Shown piece by piece: positions 33,727 through 45,261 of a DNA stretch of 64,000 nucleotides; position 1 is the stretch's first letter; each line of letters opens with the position of its first letter. The DNA comes from Acanthamoeba castellanii str. Neff (lineage: Eukaryota; Discosea; Longamoebia; Acanthamoebidae). The position numbers and the translations under genes are program-made. The notes beneath the pieces were generated by a model, which had not been told where the DNA came from, did no database searches, and worked only from the letters and a program-made list of their open reading frames with translations. The stretch is from assembly GCF_000313135.1 (NCBI RefSeq), contig NW_004457252.1:1-64000 (forward strand), read 5' to 3'.

Positions 33727-36700
33727 ATGATGTCTCAAACGCCTTCACAAACAAGTGCGGGCCGTGCCCCCGCCCACCGTTCGATCAGCACCCTCTTCCC
33801 TGCCCCCCTCTTCGAGGACAAATCACTAGGCAAGACATTCGGCGGCATCTCGCGCGACGGCTCGCATGGATGGATCGTTGGCGACAGCGAGCTCTTTGTA
33901 TTCGATCTGCAAGGTGACGACGGTCCGCGACGCAAGGCCGAACTCGCTGCTGACCTGCAGGAAGACCAGGCTACGGCTGTACGTCTACTCGTCTCGTCCT
34001 TCTACTCGAATTCATGTGTGATTTAATTTCATCCATCCCCACTTTCGCCCGTGTAGGAGAAGTTCTTGTGCGTTACGGAGGTCACCATTCGAGGCGAGTC
34101 GTTCCTCGCTGCGAGCACACGCGAGCTGCAGGGCGGCGACAGCGCGCTGCTGCTGTTCGATCTTCGCAGCTGCAAGATCTGCAGCACCATCAAGCTTCCC
34201 TACTCGGCCAGCGCCATTCTGCAGCTGGACGGTCTCTCGGTACTACACCTCGACTAGCCGCACGAAGGCTCGCATGGTCCTGCTGATCAAAGGACGCGCT
34301 TCCATGATCCCTTCTTCTTCTTCTTCTTTTGGCCATCGTAAACAGGGACACAAGCTGTCTGCGGAGCATGAACCTCTCCTGACCCAGTTCGCTTCGTGCC
34401 TCCTGCTCGGTACCACCGGCGGCCATCTGCTCGCGCTCGACCTCGATTTCGTGCACCACGTACGCATTTGCACCGCTCGCACGTCAGCGGTGAGTAGCTG
34501 ATGATGACAAGGTCAACCTTGGGTGCGCAGCGACAGGAAGTGCGTGAGATGGAGCTGAAGTACCCGGGCACGGAGTTCGATCCTGTGCGCTTCTCGGCGG
34601 AGCACCCCAATCACATCCCGTGCGTGGCGCTCAACAGCGAGCAGCACCAGGGCGGCCGCTTCCAGTACCAGCAGGACCGCGGCGACGCCATCCTCCTGCC
34701 GGAGAAGGCCGTGCACGTCACCGCCCTCGCCTACTCCCGCGAATTTGACGCGCTCGCCGTCGGATTCAACTTTGGCACCTTCCAGCTGTGGTCTCTCACC
34801 GCCGAGCGCATGCTCTACTCCTCTCCCATTGGCGAGGGCGGTACGTGCTGATCTACCACTCCACAATCGGGGCGCTCACCACCTCTTTTTCTCTACCATG
34901 CAGGCCTGGCGACCAAGGTGCCGGTGTCTCATTTCCTGTTCCAATGCGACCAGGACGCTGCCGACCTGACAGGCTCGGCCTACCTGTGGATCGGCCGCAG
35001 CACCATCTCATCGCCGCTCCAGTACTCATCACCCACCAGCATTCTCTCTCTTTTTCTCTCTCTCTCTCGGCGCTTCTGAAGCTTGATAATCTCGCTTGTT
35101 TCTCACTCTCTGTCGTTTCGTCTTGCAAATGCGAAGCTCGTCGACGCACGCGGCGGAGGTGCAGCTCTTCAACATCAAGTTCAAGGCGGGTCCGTCCATC
35201 GGGCACATTGGCTCCGAATACAAGAAGACCCTGTCAGCGCCTCCCCAAGCGGCCAAGATCATTGGCATCCACCTGCTCACGCCGCGTGAACACGCCGGTA
35301 CGCTTGAAACCACCACCACACCACTCCACACCACTCCACACCACCCCACACCACACCACCCCACACCACACCACCCCACACCACCAACCTATGACGACGA
35401 CGCTCGGCTAATGTAACAGCTTTTCGTCGACGCGCAGCTGAAGCCGAAGACGGAGGCGACGAGCAGGAGGTGGGCGGCACGGACTGGGACTCGGAAGCCG
35501 GCGCACCGGCGGTTGTCGAGAGCCGCAGCCGGTGGGTGCTGTTCGTGTGGGAGGTGCAGGCCGCTGACGGCAGCGCCAACCGCCTGCACATGGGCCTGTT
35601 CAACCTCGACCTCGTGTCGGTAACCGCCGGCTTCGTCCCGCTGGCCTACCCGTTCCAGAAGGAGAAGGCCTGCCTGGCCATGTGGGTCGACCCGACGTCC
35701 GTCTCCGATTTCTTCGCCTGCACGAGCGGCCTGTTCGCGGAGGAGCGGGAGCGCCTTCGTACCTTCGCCGCCTCGGCGCACACGCTGCCCATCTCGTTCG
35801 ACGTCTCGTGCCTCTACATCGACACCTACACTCATTGCTCGTGGCTCAGCGATCAGGAAAAGGTGCGTCGTAAGCGTTGTGTGTGTCGTTTGCGTCAAAT
35901 GGTGTCGTGTCTTACATTCTCTTCTCCAGGCACTGAGCGTGTTCGGCCAGCAGCTGCTGCCGTGGGTTGATCCGTCGTTGGGACTGCAGACAACTTATCA
36001 GGTACGATGATAATAATAGTCTTTTTAATTATCATAATAATCAGGCAACGTGTGCTGCTTTTTGGTTGCCTCTTCTTTGGTGTGCGCAGGAGTGCAAGAA
36101 TGCGGGACTTCTGCACACGTTGCCGGGTGATCCGGTTAGCGATGCGGAACGCGATTATCGCTTCCAGTACAAGGCCCTCTTCGACATGTGTCTCCGCCTG
36201 CAGCTCACCTCCTCCATCTGCCACCGTACGTCTCTCCCGCTAGCTTTCGCTCTGGCCCTCCCTCCCCGCATTCTTACATCCTCAATTCTGACACACGACA
36301 CACACACACACACACGACAGTCGCGACGCTCACGAGAGACGACGGCGTTTACGTGTTCCCCAATCCTCGCATCGTCCTGGAGTGGGCATGGGAGCGGTAC
36401 TCAGCGTTCAACGACGCCCTCAACGATCACAGCAGCAACCTCTACCTTTGTACGCTTGCCTCCATGTGCGCTGCACACTGCCTCGCCTGGTGACTCACTC
36501 GCGCTCCTCCCCTCTCAATTGTTTGTGCACGCGCAGCCACGCTCTCGGTTGGCAACAGACGCGCGGAGTCTGCGTTCGCGGACCAGCTCCGGAGAATCGC
36601 GGGTCGCATGTGGGGCGTGAAGCACGTCTTCGAGGCTCTCCTCTCCCGACACGATAACACCGACAAGGGGCAGAAGAACCTCGAGGAGAAGTATCAACAA

Positions 36701-37330
36701 GTCGTCCATGCCCTCCAGGTTCGCAGCTCTCCTCTCTCGCAGCAGCAGCAGATGATGATAATCACGTTTTTGGTGTGCGTGCGTGGACTCTTTCCCGTGT
36801 GTCGTGTCGTGTCATGGGCAACAGCATCTGAAGCTGATGATGTGGGTGCGCGAGAAAATTGAGAACTGGTTGTTCGTCGGCGACTCGCAAACGATAGACG
36901 ACCAGTTCCAGGAGCGGCGCCAGCGACGGAAGGAGCTCTACGCCGAGACCCAGCGACGTCTCACCGGCCACGTATGTGTCGTTGGTCGTGCCGTGTTGTG
37001 CGTCGTGTCGTTGGTCGTGTGTCGTGTGTCGTGGAATCCCTTTCCACAGGGATCCGTTTTTTTAACGGATCCCTGTGTGGCACATAGGTGAAGGAGGACG
37101 TGGATCTCGACGAATCGATGTCGACATCATCGGACGACGAGCCATCCCTGTTCATTGAGCTTCTGCTGGCGGCGCACCCGATGGACCAGCCGCTGTACTA
37201 CCCGCCGCACCACCTCTCCGACTTCCTGCGCACCCTGTTCTCCTCCACCGCCCACCCCGAGCCGCTCAAACACGCCATTGTACGTCAACACGACCACACA
37301 CACGCACCACACACACACACGCACCACACA

Positions 37331-37361
<31 letters not shown>

Positions 37362-39349
37362 GACAACTACAACCAACCAACGACAATGACGACAGGTGTA
37401 CTACTGCCTGCGAGACCTGGTGGGGTGGGGCAAGATCAAGGAGTCCCTGCTGCAGGACTACGCGCGACGCTTCCACCTCGCGACGCCCTACGTGCGACTG
37501 GTGGAGGGCCTGTGGGGCCTCGACCGCGGCCTCCTGGAGGACATTCCCACCGCCTGGAAGAACCTCACCGAAGTCTCTGGCGACGCCGCCGCCATACTCG
37601 AGGTACCTATCGCCCTGCACCCTGAGCCATCCTCGATCAACCAGCTAATGGCACGCACAACCGCACATGCATCACCGCACGCACACAAACACGCACAGAA
37701 TTGGAAGGGGCGTGTGCTGAGGCTGCTCTACGATCTGGGCGCACGCGCGCAGGCGCTCTACTTTTTGCGGTGGATGCAGCCGCCGGCGTTCACGCCCGCA
37801 GACGCCATTCTGCACATGCAGATCCTCCTCGAGAGTGACCTCCTCTCGCAGGCCTTTAACTACCAACGCCTCCGCTTCGCTTCCGCCGCCACACCGGCCG
37901 AACTGGCCGTGCGGCGGACGCTGCTCGAGCACCTCTTCCAGTTCTTCCTCGCCAGTACGCATTCCTCACGTTCTCCAAGCCACCTTCGATTTCTAACCAC
38001 CATCGCACACGTAACACGCAACACGACACGGCAGCCGGCCGCATGAACGAGCTGTTCAAGTTCCATTTGGACGCGGGCGAGGAGGAGGCGCTGGTCCACT
38101 TCCTGACGGCTAAGGCCAAAGGACCCGGACTGGAGCAGCTCATCCACTTCTTCCTGCAGCGCGGCCGCTACGTCGAGGTATGTAACATGCACTGCACTGC
38201 GTGTGCGGCGACGGTTCTCCAGTTGCTCATACGGTGTGTGTCGTGTGTCGTGTGTCGTGCCCTCGTTGTTGTTGTTACACACAGGCGATGCGTGCGTACA
38301 AGGAGCTCACGTCGTCGGCTGTTCCGCTGCTGCCGCCGGAGCGAGCCCAATTCCTCGAATGCCTCATTCAGAACTACAAGCTCGCCCTCCCCTCGGTCGC
38401 CCTCCAGCCCCCTCCCTCCCTCTCCTGGCCCTCCTCCCTTCCCGGCACCTCCGCTTCTTCTTCCACCACGACGGCTCCCTCCTCATCGTCCTCCACCTCA
38501 TCGTCGTCTTCGTCTTCGCTTTCGTTCTCTCTTCTCTCTGTCTTCCCGGCGCCGGCGTCTTCGCTGGCGATGTCATCGTCGGCGCCATCGACTCCGTCGT
38601 CGCCGGCAGCGGCACCGACAGAGCAGATCTCGTTCCCGGTGTCGCCGTTTGGCGCGCCGCCCTCGCTGCAGACGCCGAAGCGCGGCTGGAGGAGCCGACC
38701 GACCGACGACGGCCTCACCTCGCCCAGCAACAGAGCCCTCCTCGCCTCGCCCTTCAAGACACCCCTTCAACCGCAGCAGCAGACCATGTCGCCCTTCGCT
38801 CCATCCACCACCAGGTACCGACACGACACGACCAACGACACGACACGACACGACACGACACACCGCACGCAGCATTGGCTGATCCAAATTTATTAGCCGT
38901 TCCCCGCGTCGGCCAGCCGGTAGCCGAGTATTCGGCGGCGCCCTGGTGGCATCGCCCACTTTGCTCGCATCTTCGCCTCGCGGGTCGCTCGCCAGTCCCG
39001 TCGCCTCCAGCCAACTCGCGTCGCCCCTTTACCGCGGTACCGTCCCCCCGACACATGTTTCCACATCCTTGTTGTCTTTCATCATCATCATCATACCATC
39101 ATTATCGGCATCCATCACTTTGTCTCACATGATGATGATGATGTTGTGGTGGTGACCATCGGTGCAGCGTCGCCTGTGGCAGCGCTGCCGAAGGCGGTCG
39201 TGGAGGAGACGGAGGAGCCGGCGCCGGTCAAGCGACGACTGGCCAAGCGGACCAAGCGAGGCCAGGCCGGCCAGACACCCCTCCCCGCCACCGCCACCGC
39301 CACCGCCGGCCCACGCACCCGCTCCCGCGCCGCCGCACTCACCGAGTGA
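33727..39349 (+). CDS. AHCTF1: Nucleoporin ELYS (AHCTF1 / MEL-28)
   Basis: ELYS seeds nuclear pore assembly on chromatin and recruits the Nup107-160 complex. About 19 exons and roughly 1,300 residues. The N-terminal half is a propeller (SQTPSQTSAGR; GWIVGDSELFVFDLQGD; ALAYSREFDALAVGFNFGTF; FNLDLVSVTAGFVPLAYPF). It is followed by an alpha-helical scaffold with ELYS-type segments: YYCLRDLVGWGKIKESLL, RVLRLLYDLGARAQALYFLR, ILHMQILLESDLLSQAFNYQ and HFFLQRGRYVEAMRAYKEL. The C-terminus is S/P-rich and disordered, ending in a basic patch (VKRRLAKRTKRGQ) that may play the chromatin-binding role of the AT-hook tail in animals. The start is ATG at 33727 or 33730; the frame also extends to 33667. An AATAAA lies just downstream (about 39366). 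Confidence 0.85.
35315..35392. repeat. CCACACCACA-type tandem repeat in an ELYS intron
   Basis: Irregular tandem units of CACACCACTC/CACACCACCC fill this intron; frames of Thr-Pro-His repeats are artefacts. Confidence 0.85.
37290..37362. repeat. CA/CG dinucleotide repeat in an ELYS intron
   Basis: A (CACACACG)-like stretch that turns into (CG)n at about 37347-37361. Confidence 0.85.
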
Positions 39350-39628
39350 TCCTCTGAAGACGTCGAATAAATCCGCCGTGGCACACAATTGACGATTCAA
39401 GGTTGTTTTTTGGGGCTTCTTCACCGGCGTCATCGTCGGGATCGCCTACAGCCTCTTCATCGGCTCTCAGCTTCATCTTCTTCGGCTCACCTGTCGGGCT
39501 CGCAACTTTTACTGTGCATATTTAGCATATTTTTCAAAATCCTGTATTTCTCTATATTTTCCTTTTAGTTCTGTTAAAAGAAAGAAAGGTGGTGCAACAA
39601 TCCATCCCAGAACATTGGACGTCCTGGA
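39350..39628. other. Intergenic region downstream of ELYS
   Basis: Contains AATAAA at about 39366 as a likely ELYS polyadenylation signal and AT-rich promoter-like sequence (about 39505-39580) for the next gene. Confidence 0.5.
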
Positions 39629-41684
39629 ATGGGGATCTCAGGGGCGACGAACATGTCGCTCATCTTGGGGGCCGACCTCCCGTCCTGTCCCTCCTCTTGG
39701 CATTTTGTAGATTATCCCAGTACGCCGCCGCCCTTTCTCAATTTCCTCAATCATTTATTAATCACTCTCCAATCCATCATCTTTCTTTTCTTCTTCTTCT
39801 GCGTACCCACTCCTTCACAGCAAATTCGATCCTCATCTTTTAAAAGATAGATTGATCTATTTATTCATTTATTTGAAGCGATTTATTTATTTAATCGTGT
39901 GAATGTACACAGGCGTGACATTCACGTACGCGGCGATCGCGGCAGCCGCCCTGGTGTTCGCGCTGGTGGCCGGCATCAAGTACAACAGCGTCAAGGTGTT
40001 CAATCGCTCCATCCGCACCGAGAACATCTCCAACACCCTGTGGATCCTCTTCTACATCTTTATTTCTCTCAGGTACCTCCCACTGTGTGTGTCGCGCGCG
40101 ACGTGCGACGTGTGCGTGTGCGTCAGTTGCTTAGACACGACACGACACGACACGACACGACACGACACGACACGACACGACACGACACGACACGACACGA
40201 CACGACACGACACGACACGACACGCGCAGAGCGACGGTGAACACGCTGCGGTACGCGCTGGCGGATGGAAGCGAGGAGACGCTGGACAACTACCTGATCT
40301 ACTCGGGTCTGGTCATCCACGGCCTCACCGGCTTCTGCCTCACACTCGCCCTCAACCACCAACACAAGTTCCGCTCCACCAGTACGCACCACACACACAC
40401 GACACACACGACACACACACGACACACATTGATACGATTGCTTGGTTTGTCTGGAATGCAGGCCCGAACGCGCAGCCTGGTCCGGTCGGCGGCAAGGCTG
40501 GCCCCAATGGTACGACACGAGACACGACCAACGACACGACACACATGGGGACACGGGTCACTGACTGAAAGAAAACTTGGTTCGAAAATGTAATCAGATC
40601 CGGATCCGCTGCTGTCCAAGTACGGGTGGCTCAAGAAGTCGGTCGGGTGGGCCGAGCTGCTCTACTTTGCCCTCTTCCTCCTCTACCTCGCCTTCGTACT
40701 CGTCATGATCATGTACGACACGACACACACCGCACACACACCACCGCCACACGACACACGGCACACACACCGCACACACGACGGCACACGACGATGTATT
40801 GATGGTGGGGTGTTTGGGGTCTGACAGACGACGAGACGAGGACGACGAGTGGGTCTGGGTGGCCGTGTTCTTGAGCGTCTTCGGCCTCCAGCGCGTGCCC
40901 GTCATCGTCCTCGTCTTCCTCATCGCCCTCGGCGTACTTCCCTCACTCACGACACGCAACACGACACGACACGCTGATTCAACACACATGATACGCACAC
41001 AACACGACACACGACACACACGACACACACGACACACACGACACGCACACAACACGACACACGACACACACGACACACACGACACGCACACAACACGACA
41101 CGACACACGACAGAAAAGGGATACGCCCGACGGTCCGACGGCGTGGGCCAAGGCCTACCTGGTGGTGGGCGTGTTCTTTTCCCTCACCAACGACATGCCC
41201 GTACACATCTGGGCCGAACTCTTCCCCAGTGCGCGCCACGCCCTCTCTGCGGCCTCTTTTTGGTGTTTGCGGCGCTGACGTGCGCGCGCGGTTGTGTGTG
41301 TCGTGTTATGTGTGTGTGTCGTGTCGTGTGTGTCGTGTGTGTGGCGTGTGTCGTGTGTGGCGTGTGCGGTGGTGGCAGGCGAGTGCACGTTTGTGTTTGC
41401 GAGTTGGGTGGATCTGATCCACGTCTTCTACCTGCCCACGTTGGTCTGCTTCTTCCTCTTCATCCGATCCGAGTACCTCCGAAACATGGAGGAGTGCATC
41501 TGGACCACCGTCTCGCAAATCCAAGTACCCCGCCCGCCCCACTTCCGCACTCACCGCACACGACCAACGACACACGCAACGCAACTTACGAGCGATTGTG
41601 AAACACGCACACACAAACACACACACACAACACACAACACACAAACACAACACACAGGACACCTTTGACTTCCGACGATTTTAA
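39629..41684 (+). CDS. Seven-segment membrane protein, unknown
   Basis: Starts at ATG 39629 or 39653 (MSLILGADLPSCPSSWHFVD). Exon 1 joins across an intron (about 39719-39912) to SVTFTYAAIAAAALVFAL. Seven hydrophobic segments can be read: YAAIAAAALVFALVAG, TLWILFYIFISLRATV, LIYSGLVIHGLTGFCLTL, AELLYFALFLLYLAFVLVM, WVAVFLSVFGLQRVPVIVLV, AYLVVGVFFSLTNDMPVHIW and LIHVFYLPTLVCFFLFIRS. A conserved-looking NHQHKFRS loop follows segment 3. The final small exon gives DTFDFRRF and TAA at 41682-41684. Topology suggests a receptor-like or transport-associated seven-helix protein; I do not recognise the family. A long (CGACA)n array fills one intron. Confidence 0.7.
40134..40224. repeat. (CGACA)n array adjoining an acceptor site
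   Basis: About 18 perfect units, the longest pentamer array in the window, ending a few bases before the acceptor CGCGCAG at about 40230. Confidence 0.92.
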
Positions 41685-42209
41685 AGGTGGAGGCAACGAC
41701 GACGACGATGGAGGAGGAGGGAAAGAGGAGTCGAGGTCGTCGCCTCTCCTATTTATTCGCAAGCGGCATTCGAATTTTGTTTTTGTTTTTGGTGTTTGCA
41801 GCGCAACACACCACAACCACCCGGGAGAGCCAACGACGACGCAAGGCGTTCGCGTAAGTGTACACAAGTTAACCGAACAACGATGCACAAACATGTTTGT
41901 TGTGTATGCACACATTCCCTACAAGTTGTAAAACACGGTGATTTAAATTGACCATAACAGTCTTCTGCCAAAAGAAACATCATACAACAGCAACTCTTGT
42001 CACATCTCCACAGCCACCCTCCTGCACGTCGAACTCATTCGTGGCGTTTCGTTTCGCTTTCGTGTTCGCGTTCGCTCATCTTCCCCCCCCCACTCGCTCC
42101 CTGTCTCGCTCGCCCCGCAGCTCCTCCTCGTCTCTCGCCTTCGTCTCTCCCGTCGTGCGTCGTCGCTCTTTCGCTCTTTTTCGTGCTTCGTTCTTTCTCT
42201 GTCAGCTCC
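41685..42209. other. Convergent 3' regions with low-complexity tracts
   Basis: Contains a GAC/GGA-rich stretch (41690-41745) and a TCGTTTCGCTTTCG-type stretch (42050-42200). A small extra exon of the upstream gene (around 41802-41860) is possible but not supported by frame continuity. Confidence 0.4.
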
Positions 42210-44569
42210 CTACTGCTGGTTGCGGGCGTAGGTGCGCCTGAACTTCTCGTCGACCTGCTCCAGGTAGAAGGTGCCCGGGAACAGGTCCTCCACCTTGTCG
42301 CTCGGCACGAACGGCTTCGGCACATCATCCGACGTCGCCGTCTCCCTCCTGCGACACACGACACACGACACACACCAAAGTTCAGCGCGTGTCGTGTCGT
42401 GTCGTGTCGTTGGTGGTGTGGTGTGTGTGTGAGTGGCGGTGGGTACCTCTTGAGGGCCTCGACAAAGTCGGCGGGGGCGACCTTCTTGCGCTGGGCGAGG
42501 CGGGCCTGGAAGTTGGAGGTGTCGGCGATCTTCTTGAGGCCCGACTTGAGCTTCACCGAGAACAGCGACGCTGCCAGCCCAGACCCGTACGAGAACATCA
42601 GCGCCCTCTTCTCCGCCTCACCTGCGACACGACACGACACGTGGCACACATCAGTCAAACCGCACACACGACACGACACGACACGCGCGCGTACTTGTGG
42701 CGGCGTCGGCGTGGGAGGCGACGAGCGAGAGGAGGCCCGTGTAGAGGGAGCCGCAGTAGCTGTTGCCCAGCTCCTTGGGGAGCGTGAGCGAGGGGCCGAC
42801 CTTGGACTTGTAGGTGGCGTCGCTGTACTTGATGACCTCCTTCATGAGGTTGTTGTCCTCGTAGGTGGTCTCCGGCTGCAGCTTGTTCTGCGACTTGAGC
42901 GACTCGTGCAGCGCGTGCGCTTCGTTCTTGACGGCCTCCAAATAGTTCTACGCGGTGTGTGGGCGGTGACGAGGCGTGACGTCAGCATTCAAAAAAGAAA
43001 AAAGAAAAATGGGGATGACGTCAGCAGCGACGTTAAGGTGTGATGTGGTGTGGAGTACCATGCGAGCCCAGGATTTCTGGACGAGCTTGGTGTAGGGCGA
43101 GTGGAAGAGCGCGTAGTCCACGTCAGCATCCAGGCTCAGCTTCTTGCCGTGCGCCTTCTCGAACCGCTCGGCCTGCGTCCACGTCCCACATTCCATACTG
43201 TCAGCATGACGCACGACACACGCACACGCACAAGCAACACGCAACACGACACACGACACACGCAACACGTACGTAGGTGTAGAAGCACTGGTCGAGGGCG
43301 CGCAGGTAGCAGGTGTTGGAGAGGGCGCCGTCGACGAGCGGGTACTCGGAGCCCATGACGGGCTTGTAGAAGTCCCACGCGTTCTCCATGAACGTCGACC
43401 GGATGCCGCGCTCGAACACGATCGGCGCGCCCTTGCCGATCAGCATCGCCACCGCCGCGGCGCCGCCGGTCGGGCGGGCCGGCCCGGCCTCGTAGACGGC
43501 GATGTCGCCCGCAACAACCACCGCGTAGCGGCCGTCCCAGTAGCTGCTCTCCACCTGTGCGTGTCGTGCGTTGGTTGAACTGTGGCTATGAAGCGGAGAG
43601 GAGACGATGTGCTGCGTACCCAGTTGATGGCGTTGAAGAGCGCGTTGGTGCCGCCGTAGCAGGCGTTGGTGGTGTCAACGCCTGCGTTGGCGTGTGTGGT
43701 CAGCATAAGGTGTGTGCGTGTGCGGTCATGCGTGTGCGGTCGTGAAAGAGCGCTTATACCTTCGATGTCGGTGTTGCCAGCCTTCTGGAAGAGGTCCATG
43801 AGGGTGCTCTTCACCGACTTGGACTTGTCGACGATGGTCTCCGTGCCCACCTCGACGCGGCCCACGTCCTTCGGGTCGATGTTGTACTTCTCCAGCAGCG
43901 ACTGCACCGCTGTTGTGTGGCGGTTCGGAGATTAAAAAAGTTAGGTCGACCTAACTTTTTAACTCCTATCAGTTCGTTGGCGCACCGGTGAGACAGATGG
44001 AGTTGATGTCCTCGCGATCGCCGGTGAAGGCCATGCTGGTCTGGCCCAGGCCCACGGTGTACTTGCCCGCAGCCACGCCGTCGTGCGTCTCTGTGTCGAC
44101 AAAAATAAAATACAAATAAATAAAAGGTGATAAGAAAATAAGTATTTGTTTGATATTGCGTCAACGGTTTCATACAGAAAAGACCTAACATGTTTCCGGC
44201 AACATGTTCCACCAAAAAAAAAGAGCAAATAAAATGAATAAAAAAATGGAAAGCGAAAAGATGGGAAAAAAAGATGAGAGCGAAGATGAGGATGATCGAG
44301 TGCGTACCGAGGTCGGCCTGCGAAACGTAGGTGGAGGGGAAGTAGACATCAAGCGCGACGATGCCCACATCACGCGGGTAGTGCGAGAAATCGGTCGCCA
44401 CACCGCGCCTGGCCGACGTGGTGGGGGAGGTGGCCAGCATGGTAGCGATACCTCCGCGGCCGCACGCCGTCGTGGTAGTCGTTGCGTTGACGCTGCGCAG
44501 AACTCCGGCAATGGTGGCCGAGCGGCGCGTGGCGGTGGCGAGGGTGGCGAGCGTAGACTGGCGGCGCAT
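42210..44569 (-). CDS. HMGCS: Hydroxymethylglutaryl-CoA synthase
   Basis: Condenses acetyl-CoA with acetoacetyl-CoA to HMG-CoA, for the mevalonate pathway or ketone-body formation. About nine exons. Catalytic landmarks are intact: cysteine in [18 protein letters not shown], glutamate in [12 protein letters not shown], histidine in [16 protein letters not shown]. The family blocks [20 protein letters not shown] and [12 protein letters not shown] are also present. The first exon encodes about 60 extra residues rich in S, T, A and R without acids ([18 protein letters not shown]), which looks like a mitochondrial targeting peptide. That suggests the mitochondrial isoform rather than the cytosolic one. 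The stop is TAG at 42210-42212. Confidence 0.95.
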
Positions 44570-45261
44570 AGTTTAGTTTGGTTTTTTTGTTCGTGAACGA
44601 GAAGAGCTGGTCTGTTTTCCTGCCGGGGGTGACGAAAGCAGAAGGAGTGGAGCGTGTTGTGTGAGGTCAGGTGTGGTGCGTGGTGACGGACACTTTAGGT
44701 CCGGCAAAAAAGTTTAGTTACCGGAGGCGAGGTTAGGTACCGGCGGCGTTTGGCTGTGCGAGCGGGTGAGTGAGTGGTTGACAACAGACAGAGAAAACAG
44801 TAATACAAGAAGGACGCCAGGCGTCGGTTGTATAAATGGTAGATAATTATAAATTGAATCAGAAAAAGACAGACAAATTGTGTGATAGGGCCGCATATCC
44901 AAGCACCGCTTCGCTTCGTGTGCCGGTTGGTCCATAACCAGCCTCTTGGTCCCAAGCACCCACCCGCTGGCCACCACCCAATCCGCACTGCGCATCGTGG
45001 AGGTTGGGCTCCAGTCTCCGTCCCTCCGTTTTGGCGCCAAATCCTTTTTTCTGTGCCCGTTTGTCTTTTCGTCCAATCACAGCCGCTCAACCATCTTAAC
45101 ACCTCGCCCCAATTCGTCAATAGCAACCAACACGAGGGGCAACCGTGTGTCGTGCTCTGTGCGGCCGACACTGAGTAAAAATACTAATCCTCTATTTTAA
45201 TATGGTGTTGCGTGCGGTGCGTGTGTGCGGTTGGGTCCACTGGCAAAACAGCCGCAGCAGC
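44570..45261. other. Intergenic, HMGCS promoter side
   Basis: 692 bp with a mixed-composition core (about 44880-45120). Frames exist on both strands but none has GC3 bias or a motif. A TATAAA-like sequence occurs at about 44831. I see no RNA gene. Confidence 0.45.

Noticed and set aside
33727..39349. Assignment as Nup133 or Nup160
   Set aside because: The order of propeller, helical domain with FLQRGRYVEA and disordered basic tail fits ELYS better; Nup133 and Nup160 lack such a tail.
41802..41860. Extra 3' exon of the seven-segment protein
   Set aside because: The preceding exon already ends in an in-frame stop and no donor restores a frame.
44695..45171. 158-codon minus-strand frame between HMGCS and the kinase gene
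   Set aside because: Composition is Trp/Cys/Arg-rich without codon bias or motif, and three overlapping frames look equally open.
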